Of a DNA stretch of 64,000 bases, positions 14,001 through 25,540 are shown in pieces. The notes beneath the pieces were generated by a model. It was not told the DNA's origin. It was given only the letters and a program-made list of their open reading frames with translations, and did not search any database. Positions within the stretch are counted from its first letter, which is position 1; every line of letters begins with the position of its first letter. The stretch is from Typha latifolia (Eukaryota > Streptophyta > Magnoliopsida > Poales > Typhaceae). The position numbers and the translations under genes were made by a program. The DNA lies in contig CM034105.1 in assembly GCA_019914945.1 (NCBI GenBank), forward strand, positions 9,858,001-9,922,000, given 5' to 3'.

Positions 14001-15081
14001 GCTTTTCTGTCCTTCTGCTGATGCTGTTTGGTGCTTCATTTTACTCAATCATAATTTTTATTTATCTGATTCGCTTCTTTTTTGGTAGCATTTCAGTTAT
14101 CTTGTTTTCCTCCACTTCTAGCTGTAATTGGAGCATTCCCTGAATAGGTTTGGCTACAATTCTGCTTTCTGTAGGCTATGTTGTCAAAAGTTTTTGGATT
14201 TCACTTCTGAGCATAAGCTTCTTGTCATTTGTGTGTCTCGCGATGAGGTTTACTTTTTTCTATTGCACAGATATTATCCTCTCCTTGCTGCTCTCGTCAT
14301 GAAGCCTATTTTCTGTAACTGCTATTTCTATTATGATTGTTAGATAAATAGAAACTAGGAAAAGTAGTTATAACATGTATGTTAATTTTGCCTCGTGAAT
14401 CTTCATTTGGAAGTATATTAAAACTGTAAAAGTTCTATACTCTGACAAACAGGCAAGCAAGACAGAAAAAAGCTGCAAAGGTTAATAAGTTTCAGCTTAT
14501 ATCATTCTGCAGTTACCTTACCATTATAGTAAACTGAGTGTTGAAATCAGTTTTTTTAAGTCCTCGCGTAACTGCATTGACTATTGATCTTTCTCTATGA
14601 TCATATTTGTATTCGTATTGTTTTCATTGGTTGTTATTTTTATTAAATAATAGCTGTTCTGTTATTGCAATAGTTTTATCAGAAAATAACATGCTACAAT
14701 TATACAGATGAAGAAAAAAAGATGAATGCTTCCTATATCATCTCAGTGGCAAGGAAGCTTGGCTGCTCCATATTTTTGCTTCCTGAAGACATATTAGAGG
14801 TAAAGTAACAACACAAATGTTGATAAAAGGTCAACTTTCTTGACAAGTTAGTCTCATTGCCTACTATTTATATACCCTTGATTTCACTTATTCTTCAGGT
14901 GAACCAAAAGATGATGCTTACTTTAACAGCGAGCATCATGTACTGGCATCTGAAAAGGCCAACCGAAGACAGATCTGTGCCATCAGATGGTGAAAATGGA
15001 AGTTCTTCTGAGACAATCTCAAATTCAACTTTAGATGACTCTGCATCTGAGTCATCAACAGATGATAATGGAAGCAGATAG
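2096..15081 (+). CDS. FIM: fimbrin (plastin-type actin-bundling protein), 14 exons
   Basis: Cytosolic actin cross-linker. Exons: 2096-2182, 2290-2469, 2554-2780, 2880-3051, 3964-4002, 4170-4238, 4339-4455, 8418-8632, 11324-11479, 11597-11796, 12002-12159, 13021-13117, 14708-14799, 14899-15081. All junctions are GT-AG, all phases agree, and the sum is 1992 nt (663 aa plus stop), close to normal plant fimbrin length. The N-terminus [20 protein letters not shown] is the family signature. Layout: degenerate EF-hand-like region about 1-90; calponin-homology domain CH1 about 115-235 ([16 protein letters not shown]), CH2 about 265-370, CH3 about 392-500 ([14 protein letters not shown]) and CH4 about 513-615, forming two actin-binding domains. 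The last 45 residues form a Ser/Asp/Glu-rich tail. Start 2096 is preferred over the in-frame ATG at 1883 because the family begins at this motif. Intron 7 (3962 bp) is swollen by transposons. The paralogue is not resolved. Confidence 0.97.
4905..5615 (-). mobile_element. solo gypsy LTR (family 1) in fimbrin intron 7, antisense
   Basis: The 711-bp LTR reads TGTTACGG at the left and CGTATCA at the right on the + strand. It is flanked by a perfect 5-bp target duplication, AGTGG (4900-4904 and 5616-5620). Its reverse complement starts TGATACGATCCGAACC, matching the family-1 start at 36. No internal retrotransposon sequence remains, so it is a solo LTR left by LTR-LTR recombination. Confidence 0.93.
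6028..6885. mobile_element. TIR element with GATCGGC-rich ends in fimbrin intron 7
   Basis: The left end (gtttccagtatcaggatcgg) and the reverse complement of the right end (gttcccagtttcgactgatc) are imperfect inverted repeats, and both ends are dense in GATCGG motifs. The interior holds AT-rich sequence, a purine-rich run (6540-6630) and a 75-bp tandem duplication. I found no transposase frame and no certain target duplication, so the superfamily is open. Confidence 0.5.
6641..6790. repeat. two tandem copies of a 75-bp unit
   Basis: The unit starts gtggggttcgggtcggatcc at 6641 and again at 6716, and each copy contains a 'cccgcYagtttcgggYRggatc' block. It lies inside the TIR element in fimbrin intron 7. 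Confidence 0.8.
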
Positions 15082-16270
15082 TTGGTTATATATAAGCAGA
15101 CAAAACTCAAGCTGACTCCGCTAATTTTTCTTCATCATCCATTTGTTAGAAAGTTTGAAACAAGGAAACTAGTCGCAAGCAAGTAACTTTGATAATGCAA
15201 AGGCTTGAACTAGATGGAAAAAAGAAAACACAAGCCGTAATGAATGTGAATATCTACATAAAGTAAGTCCTCAAACTAGCCAGTTTGATGCAAATATATA
15301 TCAGTTGCCTCTTCAGATAATTATATCTTACAGACTGCCATTTTGAATTGTTGTGGTATTACCTTATATTTTTATTTTGAGAGAGAATAGCGGTATATCC
15401 TTATACTGCCTTGCTGCAATTCTTACATAACTAAACAATAGTTCTCTTTTCATCTCTGGCCCTTTGCGTGTATTCTTTTTTAGGCTTTATTTCATACATG
15501 TGTTGTTCCTTTTTGTTTTAGTTTATTTTATTAACCTTTTTCTTTTAGTTGAGAAATAGATAAGAAGTATAAGTATTTCTGTACATATGTTTCTATTTCC
15601 TTGTTATGAAATGAACTTTGATTTTGAAAAAGCTATGCAACTAAGTATTTCACTTGATAACTAGTACTTAAATCCTTTTTCAGTGAGGCTTCTAATTCAC
15701 TGAGTTGTGATTCTACAACCACATCCCCACTGCTGAATTTAATTTTGTTTATTTGTATTTACAACAAAAAAAAATATATATATAGAAACAATTGTTAGCA
15801 AACAGGCTTTCTATTTTATATTAGAACAATGAATGTGTTAACAAAAAGTAAGCAAAAAACAGAAGCTCCAATTTGTCATGTTACACATAAAAATGAATGT
15901 GTTAACAAAAAACTGTTTTTGTTAAAGAAGAATATTGAGTCTTTAAAAGATAGAATCTAAATTTATGGATTCGCTTTTCTCATTTTACCCAGGTTTATCC
16001 AAATATTGTGTTTATAGTCGGCCTTTGGGCAATTTTTGATTGGATTCATTTGTTTCTGAAAATCATCGGATAAGATCATGATGCCATACTTTATTCGTTA
16101 AATCATATTAATTATTAAAAAAAAAAGAGGCTAATGGGATTATGCTTAGATAGTTAGAGGGGCTCAGTTATATAGAGTATTCTCTAATTCAAATCTTAGC
16201 ACCATTGGTTTTAATTTGAGGCATCATAAAGTTTTCACTTCTCTCCAAAATATATATTTTGTTGAAAATG
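15082..16270 (+). other. 3' flank of fimbrin and intergenic AT-rich DNA
   Basis: Contains the presumed 3' UTR (exact poly(A) site not visible) followed by AT-rich sequence. No gene, RNA gene or clear transposon is seen. Simple-sequence tracts occur near 15765-15782 (A-rich, then TA). Confidence 0.5.
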
Positions 16271-18178
16271 TGTAACAATCCAACCTTTAAAAAAAAATTA
16301 ATTAATTAATTAATTAATTTTGGGCATGACGTGGTTGGCCACACTGTGGTTGGCCTTGTGCCCATGTAAGCTGCTCATGCAACTTGCGTGGTGGGGGCCA
16401 CGCGCCCACTATCGTTGTCGTAGCCCGGTTATGGCCATCTAGCCGTGGCGGGCCCCGGCACCGTCGCTACCCCTCCTCCACCGCCTTCCCTCTCTTTTTA
16501 AGTCTCTCTATCTCTTTCGGTCACTCTCTCACTCTGCTCTCTCTCTACTCTCTCTCGCACTCCTTCCTCTCCTCGTTAACGACGTCGGCCCGCCGCCATC
16601 TCCTCAAAGCCACCGCCGTCGGTGAGATCCCTCATTCCCCTTCTCTTTCCTTCTCTCTCTCTCTCTCTCTTGCCCGAGCTCGGGCTCGTCGGAGCCGAGT
16701 CGCCGGCGAGAGGCCAGCCGCTGGCCAACAGCGACCTGCAACCCCCTCCCTCACCTTCTCTCTTTCTTTTCTTCCTCTTCTCCTTTTCTTCTTCTTCTTC
16801 TTCTTCTTCTTCTTCTTTCTTTCTTTCTTTCTTTCTTTCTTTTTCTCCTTCTTCCTCAGCTTCTTCTCCTTCTTTCTGCACAATGCTAGGCTCGGCCCAC
16901 CACTGCCTGGCCCAACACTGATGGCAAAATTAATTAATTAATTATTTTATTTATGTTATTTATTTAGGTATTTTTCTTCTTAATTAATGCAAATAGATTA
17001 TTTAGACATTAACTATTTTAATAATATTATATATTCTTCAATATAATTTTATTAATGATAATTTTTATAATTAATGATTAATTAGGTATAAATATAGGCA
17101 ATACTTATATTTATTTATTTATATGTCTATTAGATTAATAGATAGATTTATAAATTATAATTACTAGATTTATATTCTAATACCCTCATCATATATATTT
17201 TAAGTATTTCTATTAATTTTTTTATATATGATTATTCGGCAACAAATAAAATAATAATATAATTATAGTATTTGAATCGTATCTATAATATAAACCTAGT
17301 TGTGTAATCAAAAATAAAGAGAAGTGATTCTAAATCTAATAAACATTTATATTCTAATTGAATTAATTCTAATTAGATAAACGACTAACATCATACTACT
17401 TAAATATTTTCAGATTCCGAACCCCTTTATGTGAGATCCTGTGGTCCCTGACGATGAGTTGATGTTTGACTAACGGACGTGAGAGATACGTGGTTTGTGT
17501 CTTCTTATCAGATTGTGAGTAGTCTTATCCCCTAGACGCCTTTATCAAATTAGGATATATTATATCTTATGTACACGCATGTTTTGGTCTCCAGCATGAT
17601 TATATGACTTTATATAGAGATGATTTCAGTCAAGCATATTTTATCATACATTTTGATTGAGTTGATCTGGGATTTGAGTACGTTGGTGATATATAGAGAT
17701 GATTGGAGATGCAAATAGATTATTCTCTGTTTGGCATCACTGATTCGAGGTAAGGTCTATTCACTGAGCCTTTTGCTAATGACTCTCTTATTTCTTTTCT
17801 AACCCATCAGATATGTGGTATGTGATAGCGACTTGAGATATCTTGAGAAGATATTTTAGAGTGATGATGAGGTGAGCTATAGATGCGAGACGGTATAGAT
17901 GATAGTTTATATAGAAATTGAGTTGTACTAATATTTGATATTTGTATTCTTTTGTATTAGACGGTGATTTGTATAATACAGATCGAATCATAGTGTACTC
18001 TTGTATTAGTTGTTTTAGTTGTATCTTGATGGTTTGTTGTGGCCTGTGTGGGTCTTGCCAGATTATGTAGTTGTCTAGTGTATATTATTGTGGACTTAGA
18101 TATTCATATGTTAATATATTTATTTGGTTAATAGTATGATTTATTTGGTGGTAGATTATGTGATCATGGATAGGTTAG
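16271..18178 (+). mobile_element. gypsy-type LTR (family 2), copy A, 3' end missing
   Basis: Starts TGTAACAATCCAACCTT, followed by an A-run, a GC-rich block, CT/CTT microsatellites (16650-16860), an AT-rich middle and a conserved core (ggtaaggtctattcactgagcc, 17749-17770). The start resembles Tekay/Del-type gypsy LTRs. The copy stops at ...ggataggttag, exactly where copy B begins; the usual tail seen at 61080-61209 is absent here. Confidence 0.8.
16648..16862. repeat. CT and CTT/CTTT microsatellites inside LTR copy A
   Basis: (CT)n around 16652-16670, (TTC)n about 16786-16816, then (TTTC)n about 16816-16842. The long Ser/Leu-Phe and Lys/Glu open frames here are products of the repeat and are not genes. 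Confidence 0.9.
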
Positions 18179-18380
18179 TGTAACAACCTATCCTTCAAAA
18201 AAAAATTTCCTTTACATGGGCACGACGTGGCCGGCGTCCTCATGCAATGGGGCAGTGTGAGGGAAGGAAACGCACCCCCTCGCGTCGTCGCGGCCAACCA
18301 GCTGCGGCCAATTGGCTCCGGCGTGCCCCAGCACCGTCGCGCCACCTCCAACCCCTCCCAACGCCTCTTTTTCTCCCTAT

Positions 18381-18425
<45 letters not shown>

Positions 18426-21165
18426 GTCGAGGTCGGCCTATCGCCGTCGCCACCTCTGCGAGTGCTGGTGAGCTCTTTCTCCTTCTCTCTCTTCTTCTCT
18501 CTTCTTTTCTCTCTCTCTCTCTCTCTCTCTTTAGTATTCTCTCTCTTTTCCCTCGTGTCGTCGCCGGCCTACCGCCATCGGGGTGAGCCTCTCTCTTTCC
18601 CATTCTCTCTCTTTCTCTCTCTTCCTCTCTCTCTCTCTCTAGTTCCCTTTCTCTTGCCCTTGGGCTCGGACTCGCCGGAGCCGAGCCGCCAGCGAGAGGC
18701 CTGCCGATGCCCTCCCCGCCGGCCTGGGTCCGCACTTCCCTCTATCCTCTTCCTTCTTTTCTTCTCTTCTCTTCTCTTCTCTTCTTTTTCCTTTCTTCTT
18801 CCGCAGGCCAGTGCTGGACCAAGCCCATCATCCTTATTTTTAGTTATTTATTTTAAGTATTTTTTCTTAATTAATGCAAATAGATTATTTAGACATTAAT
18901 TATTTTAATAATAATATATATTCTTCAATAAGATTAGTATTAATTATAATTTGTATAATCAATGATTAATTAGGTATAAATATAGGTAATACTCATATTT
19001 ATTTATATCTCTATTAGATTAATATATATATATATATATATTTGTAATTATAATTATCAAATTTATATACTAATATTCTTATGAGATAAATTTTAAATAA
19101 TTCTAATAATTTATTATACATTATTATTTTGTAACAAATAAAATAATAGGCTTAAGTATTTATTTATTATTTTATAAAGTAATGACTACATAGTCCTTAA
19201 TTAATCAAGATATAATTTAATTATAATTAGGTTCTTATCTATACTTATATTTTTATTTATAATTAAAAATCTAGCTAGTTATAAAGATAAATAGAAATTC
19301 TAAAATCTAATAAATCATCATATTTTACATGAATGGATTTTTATTAGATGAACGACTAACTTCTTGCTACTTAAATATTTTCAGATCATGAACCCCCTTA
19401 TTTGAGACCCGTAGACGTTGCTAGCGATGAGTGTCATTCGGTTGATGGGCGGATGTAAAGGATACGTGGTTTGTATTTTCTAATCAGTGTGAGTAGTCTT
19501 ATCTCCTAGATGCCTTTCTCAAATTAGGTTATATTATATATTATGTACATGCATGTTTTGGCATCCAGCATGATTATATGACTTTATCTAGAGATGATTA
19601 TAATCAAGCATATTTTTATCATGCATAGAATTAAGCTGATCTTGGATATGAGTATAATGATGATAAATAAAGATGATTAGAGATGATTATACTGTTATGA
19701 CTTTGTGTCTGAGTGATTTCTAGTATGAGTGTGCATGTGATAGACTATTAGGAGTATGCATGTGTTAGATACATGGTTAGAGTCTACATTGCATTATTAT
19801 TCTCTTGATTCCTATTCCACATAAATTTTTGTTATGCATTGACTTGTTATCGTACTAGATATATGCATATGATCTGTCATTTAGAAGGAAAGCATGAAAT
19901 GTGATTGATATGATAGTTGATAGAAAGCGTGAGGATACTCGAGTAGGTGCTAGGGTTAGGGGTGCTTAGAGTGATGATTATGGTCACTGATATGCGATAT
20001 CTCGTGGCCCATGTACGAGGTCAGTTGAGTCTGTGCACATAGACAATCGGACACATGCCGTTCGCTAGGGCATATGTGGCGAGTTATCCTCACGAGGTTT
20101 CTATCAACTATGTGGGTGCCCGATCTGGATGGATATTGATACCCTAGCGGGTGACAGAGTATGATTATATTTGAGATACTCTTGTGGGTCGCGGAGTATG
20201 CTATGAGCCTTCGGACATGATGTTGAGACCGGGTACCGGGTGGTAGATTGTGCACAGTGGTCTAGTATGATGATATTATACCGAGATGTCGGTGATGATC
20301 GTGATGTTGAGAAATGCATATAATTTTATTATCATCTGTTATACCTGATTATCGAATGGTCAATATGCATCATAGGTGGTTGCATTTGATATCATAGCAT
20401 GATCATAATCGGCATGCATCATATGTATTATATTTGAGAGAGAGTTATGATAATAGTATGACATGGAGATTTATTTATACATTGTCGATGATTATATATT
20501 TTATCAGTTATGACATGACATGTTATATATTTTTTATTTATGTATTATTGAGGAACATTCATATATTTATTCTTGACATGATGCTCTTTCTGATTTATAT
20601 TATCCTGTATATGATTTACTCTCTGTTTGACATTATTGATTCAAGATAAGATCTATTCACTGAGCCTTTTACTCGTGACTCTCTTATTTCTTTTCTAATC
20701 TCCTTAGATATATGGTATGAGATAGCGACTTGAGATATCTAGAGGAGATATTTTAGAGCAAGGATGAGGTGAGCTATAGACGTGAGATGGTATAGAAGAT
20801 AGTTTAACTAGATATTGAGTTGTACAATTATTTGATATTTATACTTTATTGTATCATATGGTGATTTGTATAATACATGTCAGATTATAGTGTACTCGTG
20901 TATCGGTTGTTTAATTATATTTTGATGGTTTGTTGTGGCCTGTGTGAGTCCTGTCAAATTATGTAGTGGTCTAATGTATATTATTGTAGACTTAGATATT
21001 CATATGTTAACAAGTTTACTTGGTTAATAGTATGATTTATTTGGTGTTAGATTATGTGAGCACGAATATGTTAGTAGGTAGTATTTAATGATGTCATGAT
21101 ATAAGTGCACAGGAGTGTATCTGTGCGTGACGGGCCCCGCTCGTCATATTTGTGGGTTTTACATA
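18179..21165 (+). mobile_element. gypsy-type LTR (family 2), copy B
   Basis: Starts TGTAACAACCTATCC at 18179 and follows the same order as copy A: GC-rich block, CT microsatellites (18380-18660), TTCTC repeats (about 18755-18785), AT-rich middle, core 'ggtctattcactgagcc' relative at 20649-20665, and tail with 'gtgcgtgacgggcccc'. The last about 80 bases of the full tail (compare 61125-61209) are replaced or lost; an end at ttttaca near 21165 is a guess, and no target duplication is visible. Confidence 0.75.
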
Positions 21166-21793
21166 ATATTTTTCTTTCCGAGAAGTTTTACAAAAATATT
21201 ATTATCTCATATTTGAATACTATTACTGAGATAATCCTTTTTCTCTTGTTAACTGCAATCCAAATATTGACTATGATGAATAATTTGATTTGTAAAAATG
21301 TCAACAAGGATCTTTTGATGGACAGATGATATTATTACTTGCATGCTAAAGCACAAAGGTCCAAATAATTTTATACCTTGGAATGTCTGCTATCATAAAC
21401 GTCGCTTGATTTATGATCTTCTCTCTTTGAATGACAAGAAACTTGTCACTGTTGTCAAGAAGAAAAAATCCTTCAAAATCTACTGAAATCAAATAGCTTA
21501 GATGATTCTAAAATTAGAATCTCCATTCTATTACTCTAGGAAACTGGGATTCCACACAAGGTATTACATTCAGAAGAATCCAAATATCCCACATCAACCA
21601 ACAAAGGAGGTTAAATGGTCTCTTGCATAGAAAATATAATTAGCTTGGTACATAACGAATATATCCTCAGTTCACTCAATATGCAAAGAACATAAGCCAA
21701 ATCACTCACCTAAATCTTCTAGAGAAATTGTAAAAACTCATATCTCTTTCCGGATGGATGGATTGAATAAAATTAGGAGCATTTTAATCACAC
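21166..21793. other. 3' flank of the RhoGDI gene, with an unassigned open stretch
   Basis: Presumed 3' UTR and downstream DNA of the minus-strand RhoGDI gene. On the + strand, 21324-21483 is open for about 53 codons with a basic C-terminal run (LVTVVKKKKSFKIY) before a stop. I do not recognise it, and it has no start or splice context I trust. Confidence 0.35.
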
Positions 21794-23424
21794 TCAAACA
21801 GTCGACGGCCAGTCCTTTCTGATCTCAAAGTAGTAGCTCATATCAAGATAGCACTTACCATCGTCGTCCACAAACTGACACAAATGGAACATAATATATC
21901 ATCTCATACTCAACTCTTCTTTTAAGAAAACTTAACAGAAACTTTGTTCAATCTAGCATAATGTATACCTTTGTTCTGGCAGAATAGGATCCCCTTGCAA
22001 ATAGACCAGAAGGGGTAGTCTCCTCTTCAAGTTCATATGTGTAAGGTTCCTTCTGAGGACTGAAGGTCCCTAGCATTACTTTTGTGTTCTCCACTGCACA
22101 AACATATCAACATGGTATGATGAAGTTGAAGTTAATAAATCACTTGCTCTAAGAAATGAATGAGAAGAGGATGTGTCACCTCTTACTCCAGTCTTCCAGA
22201 CGGTGTTTGTGTATCTGAGCCCAGAGACAATGTTGTTGGAGACGACGAACGAGAATTTGAGGCGATAACGGCTTCCATCTTTGAGGCCGAAGGCATAGCC
22301 CTTTGTGTCCCGCTTAAATGGGATTGGTAAGACTAGATTAGGGCGTTCGGGGGTTAGTATGGTGAGGTCTAGGATCTGCACTTCTGGGTCTGGGTCCTCT
22401 GTGCAAAACCACCATTATATCTCCTCTTACTTACATGTTAATGTATCATCGCAATTATGCCATAAGAACATAGAAACAGTTGGGGGAAATTTATATTTAG
22501 CACCAATATATATATATATATATGTCGTGTTTATTAGGTTTTACTACATCTGTTAAGTGGGTCAACCTCATGAGAATGTGACATGCTTCAGCTTGGATTT
22601 GCAGGATCTTTTCTTGCAAGGAGACTTGAAGTAGAAGAGGAGTTCTTTCTTCTAAGAGTTATATTCCTAATTGGAAAGATGAGTCTATAATTTGCATTGG
22701 AGATTTGCAGTGGTGTGATCTATTTTGAGGTTTTTGGAGATTTGTATTGTTCTCATTGATAGAATTTGTATTGAGGATTTAGCTCATCAATTTGCAGAAA
22801 ATTTTCTGACATTTGCCTTTTCTTTTTTGTGATTTATTTCTTCATGCACAACAATACCTTCTGTGTCTATCCGGGTGCAATTTTATATACCAATAGACAT
22901 TAAAAAAAACTGACCCTAAATATTTGAGACTTATATTATTGTTGTTGTTGTCAATAGACAGTTAATGAAACTCAGGATGTAAATACCTCCAACATTAGAT
23001 AAATCAACACTTCCAAGGAGCTGCTCTTTCCACCTCCTCAAGCTTTCATCATCCTGACATTTAAAACCCCATTCACCATGGTACATATTAGATATTTAGA
23101 CAACACAAGAATTACAGATACTAGCAAAACAATCATAATATGAACATCTTTCTATTCAAATTTTTTTTTTGTTTTTTTGTTTCTCAAGATGGTGCATACC
23201 TTGTCCATCTCAAGCTGGTCCTTGAGGGGGACCTGAGGACCTAACAGCACGGATCGCTTCTCCTCGTCGTCCTCATCCTCACCGCCGTCTTCCTCGTCGT
23301 TTAGATCCGCCGAGCTCACCGAGGCGTAGCTATATTTCCTGCTTAGCTGCTCGCCTTTCTTGTTCTGTTCCTCATCTTCCTCCTCTTGGTGATCCTTCTT
23401 CTCCTTGTGCTCTCCTTTCTCCAT
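21794..23424 (-). CDS. RhoGDI: Rho GDP-dissociation inhibitor (ROP GTPase regulator), 5 exons
   Basis: Binds prenylated ROP GTPases, extracts them from the plasma membrane and keeps them GDP-bound in the cytosol, restricting polar growth sites. Minus-strand exons: 23424-23200, 23053-22987, 22398-22180, 22093-21969, 21874-21794. All introns are GT-AG, phases agree, and the sum is 717 nt (238 aa plus stop), the usual plant length. Residues 1-65 are a charged, acidic low-complexity tail; about 66-98 form the regulatory arm (DQLEMDKDDESLRRWKEQL). About 100-238 form the immunoglobulin-like prenyl-binding fold, with the family block NNIVSGLRYTNTVWKTGV and later SGLFARGSYSARTKFVDDDG. The start ATG has a favourable context (aagagATGG). 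A GA/CT repeat lies about 85 bp upstream. The neighbour fimbrin is convergent. Confidence 0.96.
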
Positions 23425-23506
23425 CTCTTGGGTTTTGGAGGCAATGCCCTTTGCAACCTGAGAGATATATTCTTTCTTTGTCTTTCTTCTCTAGAAAGAG
23501 AGAGTT

Positions 23507-23507
<1 letters not shown>

Positions 23508-23543
<36 letters not shown>
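23508..23543. repeat. (GA)n microsatellite in the RhoGDI 5' leader or promoter
   Basis: About 18 GA units, read as (CT)n on the RhoGDI sense strand, ending 84 bp before its ATG. Such tracts can bind plant GAGA-binding (BPC) proteins; that role is an inference here. Confidence 0.9.
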
Positions 23544-23548
<5 letters not shown>

Positions 23549-23879
23549 AGAAGGGAGGAAGAAGAGGTCATTGTTAGGAGGATTGCTATTTTGTATTGCG
23601 ACAAGTGGAAGAGAGGCCTCCTTTTTTGCGAATTTGAAGACCGTTGGAGGTCTGGCTAAAGATGGAGGGAAGGAGGGCTCAATTTGAGGGGAAACAGGTG
23701 GAGGGACAAGCAACGTCCTACGACCTACGTGGGTAGGATCTTCTATAGGAAGAGCGGAGGAGTTTCGTGCAGTCAGAGTACTTGGCACCTCGTCATTGGC
23801 GTCCAAGTGGTAAAATAGTGGAAGGATAAAACTTTGGAAATTTGCAAACCCTCTATCTTGCGAGTTATTTTGGCTCAAG

Positions 23880-24639
23880 CCCTACGTTATTGCCAGCCTT
23901 TTACAAAATAACTCCTGCCTTTCACGGAAAAAATATTCATATAAAAAATTAATTAGGTTAATTTTAACTCACCTCACCTCACCTCACCTTAACGTATAAG
24001 AATCTAGAAATGAATATTCTAAGTTACCCTTGCCTTTCATGGTTTTACTTTTAGTAATATAATGTTTAATTTAATTCTTCCTTCCTAATTATTATATTTC
24101 TAAGTTTATATTATTCCTATCAATGAGTATTCAAATTGTGCTCTTAGCAAAAGTATTTTTGATAATTTCGTAAGCATGGTTACTTAATCTTTGTAGAGAA
24201 TTTTTTTATTTAATAAGCGTGGGTCTTGAGGTTGTGTGGGAAGTTTCTTTTTTTTCAAAAGTGAGAATTCTGAGTAGTAGTAGCAACCCCTGTTTTATTT
24301 TCATTGAAACTGAAAAAAGTAGTAATCTTTCATAAGATTATGGAAACAACACAACAAATAATTTAGCCAATCCCAACATATGGGCCACAAGAAGGTCCTA
24401 CAACACCCACAAAAAGAAACAAAGTTAAACAATCACTTACATCCGCAAACTAACAAACTACGGAGTTATCTAACCACCGGTCAATTACCACAGTTATCAA
24501 AAAAAAAAAAAAAATCTAGACATCCACAATGAATTACACATCAAGAAACAAAGTAAATCATCAGCAACCGCACAACTCCACCATCATTCCTCATCCAAGT
24601 CCATAATAGGGTCCCACTGTCAATGCTTCTTCACTATCT
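23880..24639. other. intergenic DNA upstream of RhoGDI
   Basis: AT-rich with a short tandem run of 'ctcac' units near 23968-23990 and an A-run near 24500-24514. No gene recognised. Confidence 0.5.
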
Positions 24640-25079
24640 CCTTCCCTTGGATCCCTGCCCAGTAGAGAAACAAGGCAATCACCTTATGTGAAAAAGCTTC
24701 ACAAGTACAAGCACGATTATTGAAAATCTTGTTATTCCTTTCCAACCACAAACTCCGCAAAAGGCACTCAATTAAATTAACCATCATTTTTTTTATCTTT
24801 GCTCAGTTGTAAGTCCAGCCAAAACTAGTCTTTCACATGCTTAATGCAATTTTTAATTCTCCACTTTGCCTTTGCAGCTAGCTCTCAAACTTGCATCTCA
24901 AAAATAGATGATCTATTAACTCATCCTAAGAGCAAAACACACAACAAGCCTTCAGTCCACCCACGTTTTACCAAATTATCTCTAGTTAACACTCTGTTGT
25001 TACATACTAACCACAAGAAGGCTCTAACTTTGAGAGAGATTTTTATTAGCTAAATTTTAGCCAAGTCATTGTTAATCTA

Positions 25080-25540
25080 TTGTGGTTATTGATTGAGATA
25101 CAGATTGGACATGACCAAACAACTTCAAATTATGTCATTTTTTATCTTTGTTTAAAAAAATAACTTCTGGTAGGTACATTCAAACGCAAGTGGAGGGTGT
25201 TCGAAGGTGACATTTAAATGCCTAATTCGCGTTCGCATATCAAAGCCTTATTTTTGGGCGTTCGAACGTCTGAATAGCATTCACATATACACAGGACGAT
25301 TTTTGGCCATTTGAATGCGATAAAAGTGCGTTCAAACACGAGGTTCAAACGCCTTATTCACGTTCGCATATCCAAAGCCCTGTTTTTAGCTGTTTGAATG
25401 CAATCAAGGGGCGTTTCAATATATGTCAGTTAAGTTATTTCATGTTATGATTTGTTTAGAATTTTTGGATAATTGACTAGCATCCAAATATATGAAAAAG
25501 CAGCCATCTATTGAGTATTGAATATTGAACTTTGTTTTGC
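25080..25540. repeat. insert in the LINE carrying TTCGAACG-type motifs
   Basis: The LINE reading frame is lost across this stretch, and flanking LINE motifs resume on both sides. 25176-25420 contains two similar blocks with 'attcgcgttcgcatatc-aaagcc' and 'attcacgttcgcatatccaaagcc', plus gttcgaaggtg, gttcgaacgtc and gttcaaacg. Exact ends are not clear. Confidence 0.5.

Noticed and set aside
16384..16941. Long open frames on both strands (also 18175-18899, 41451-42164, 59690-60335, 62341-62951)
   Set aside because: They are Ser/Leu/Phe or Lys/Glu/Arg runs translated from CT, CTT or GA microsatellites inside LTRs, with no domain and with mirror frames on the opposite strand.
23372..23878. 168-codon minus-strand frame overlapping the RhoGDI start
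   Set aside because: It is a different frame over the 5' leader and exon 1, includes the GA/CT repeat, and conflicts with the well-supported RhoGDI frame.
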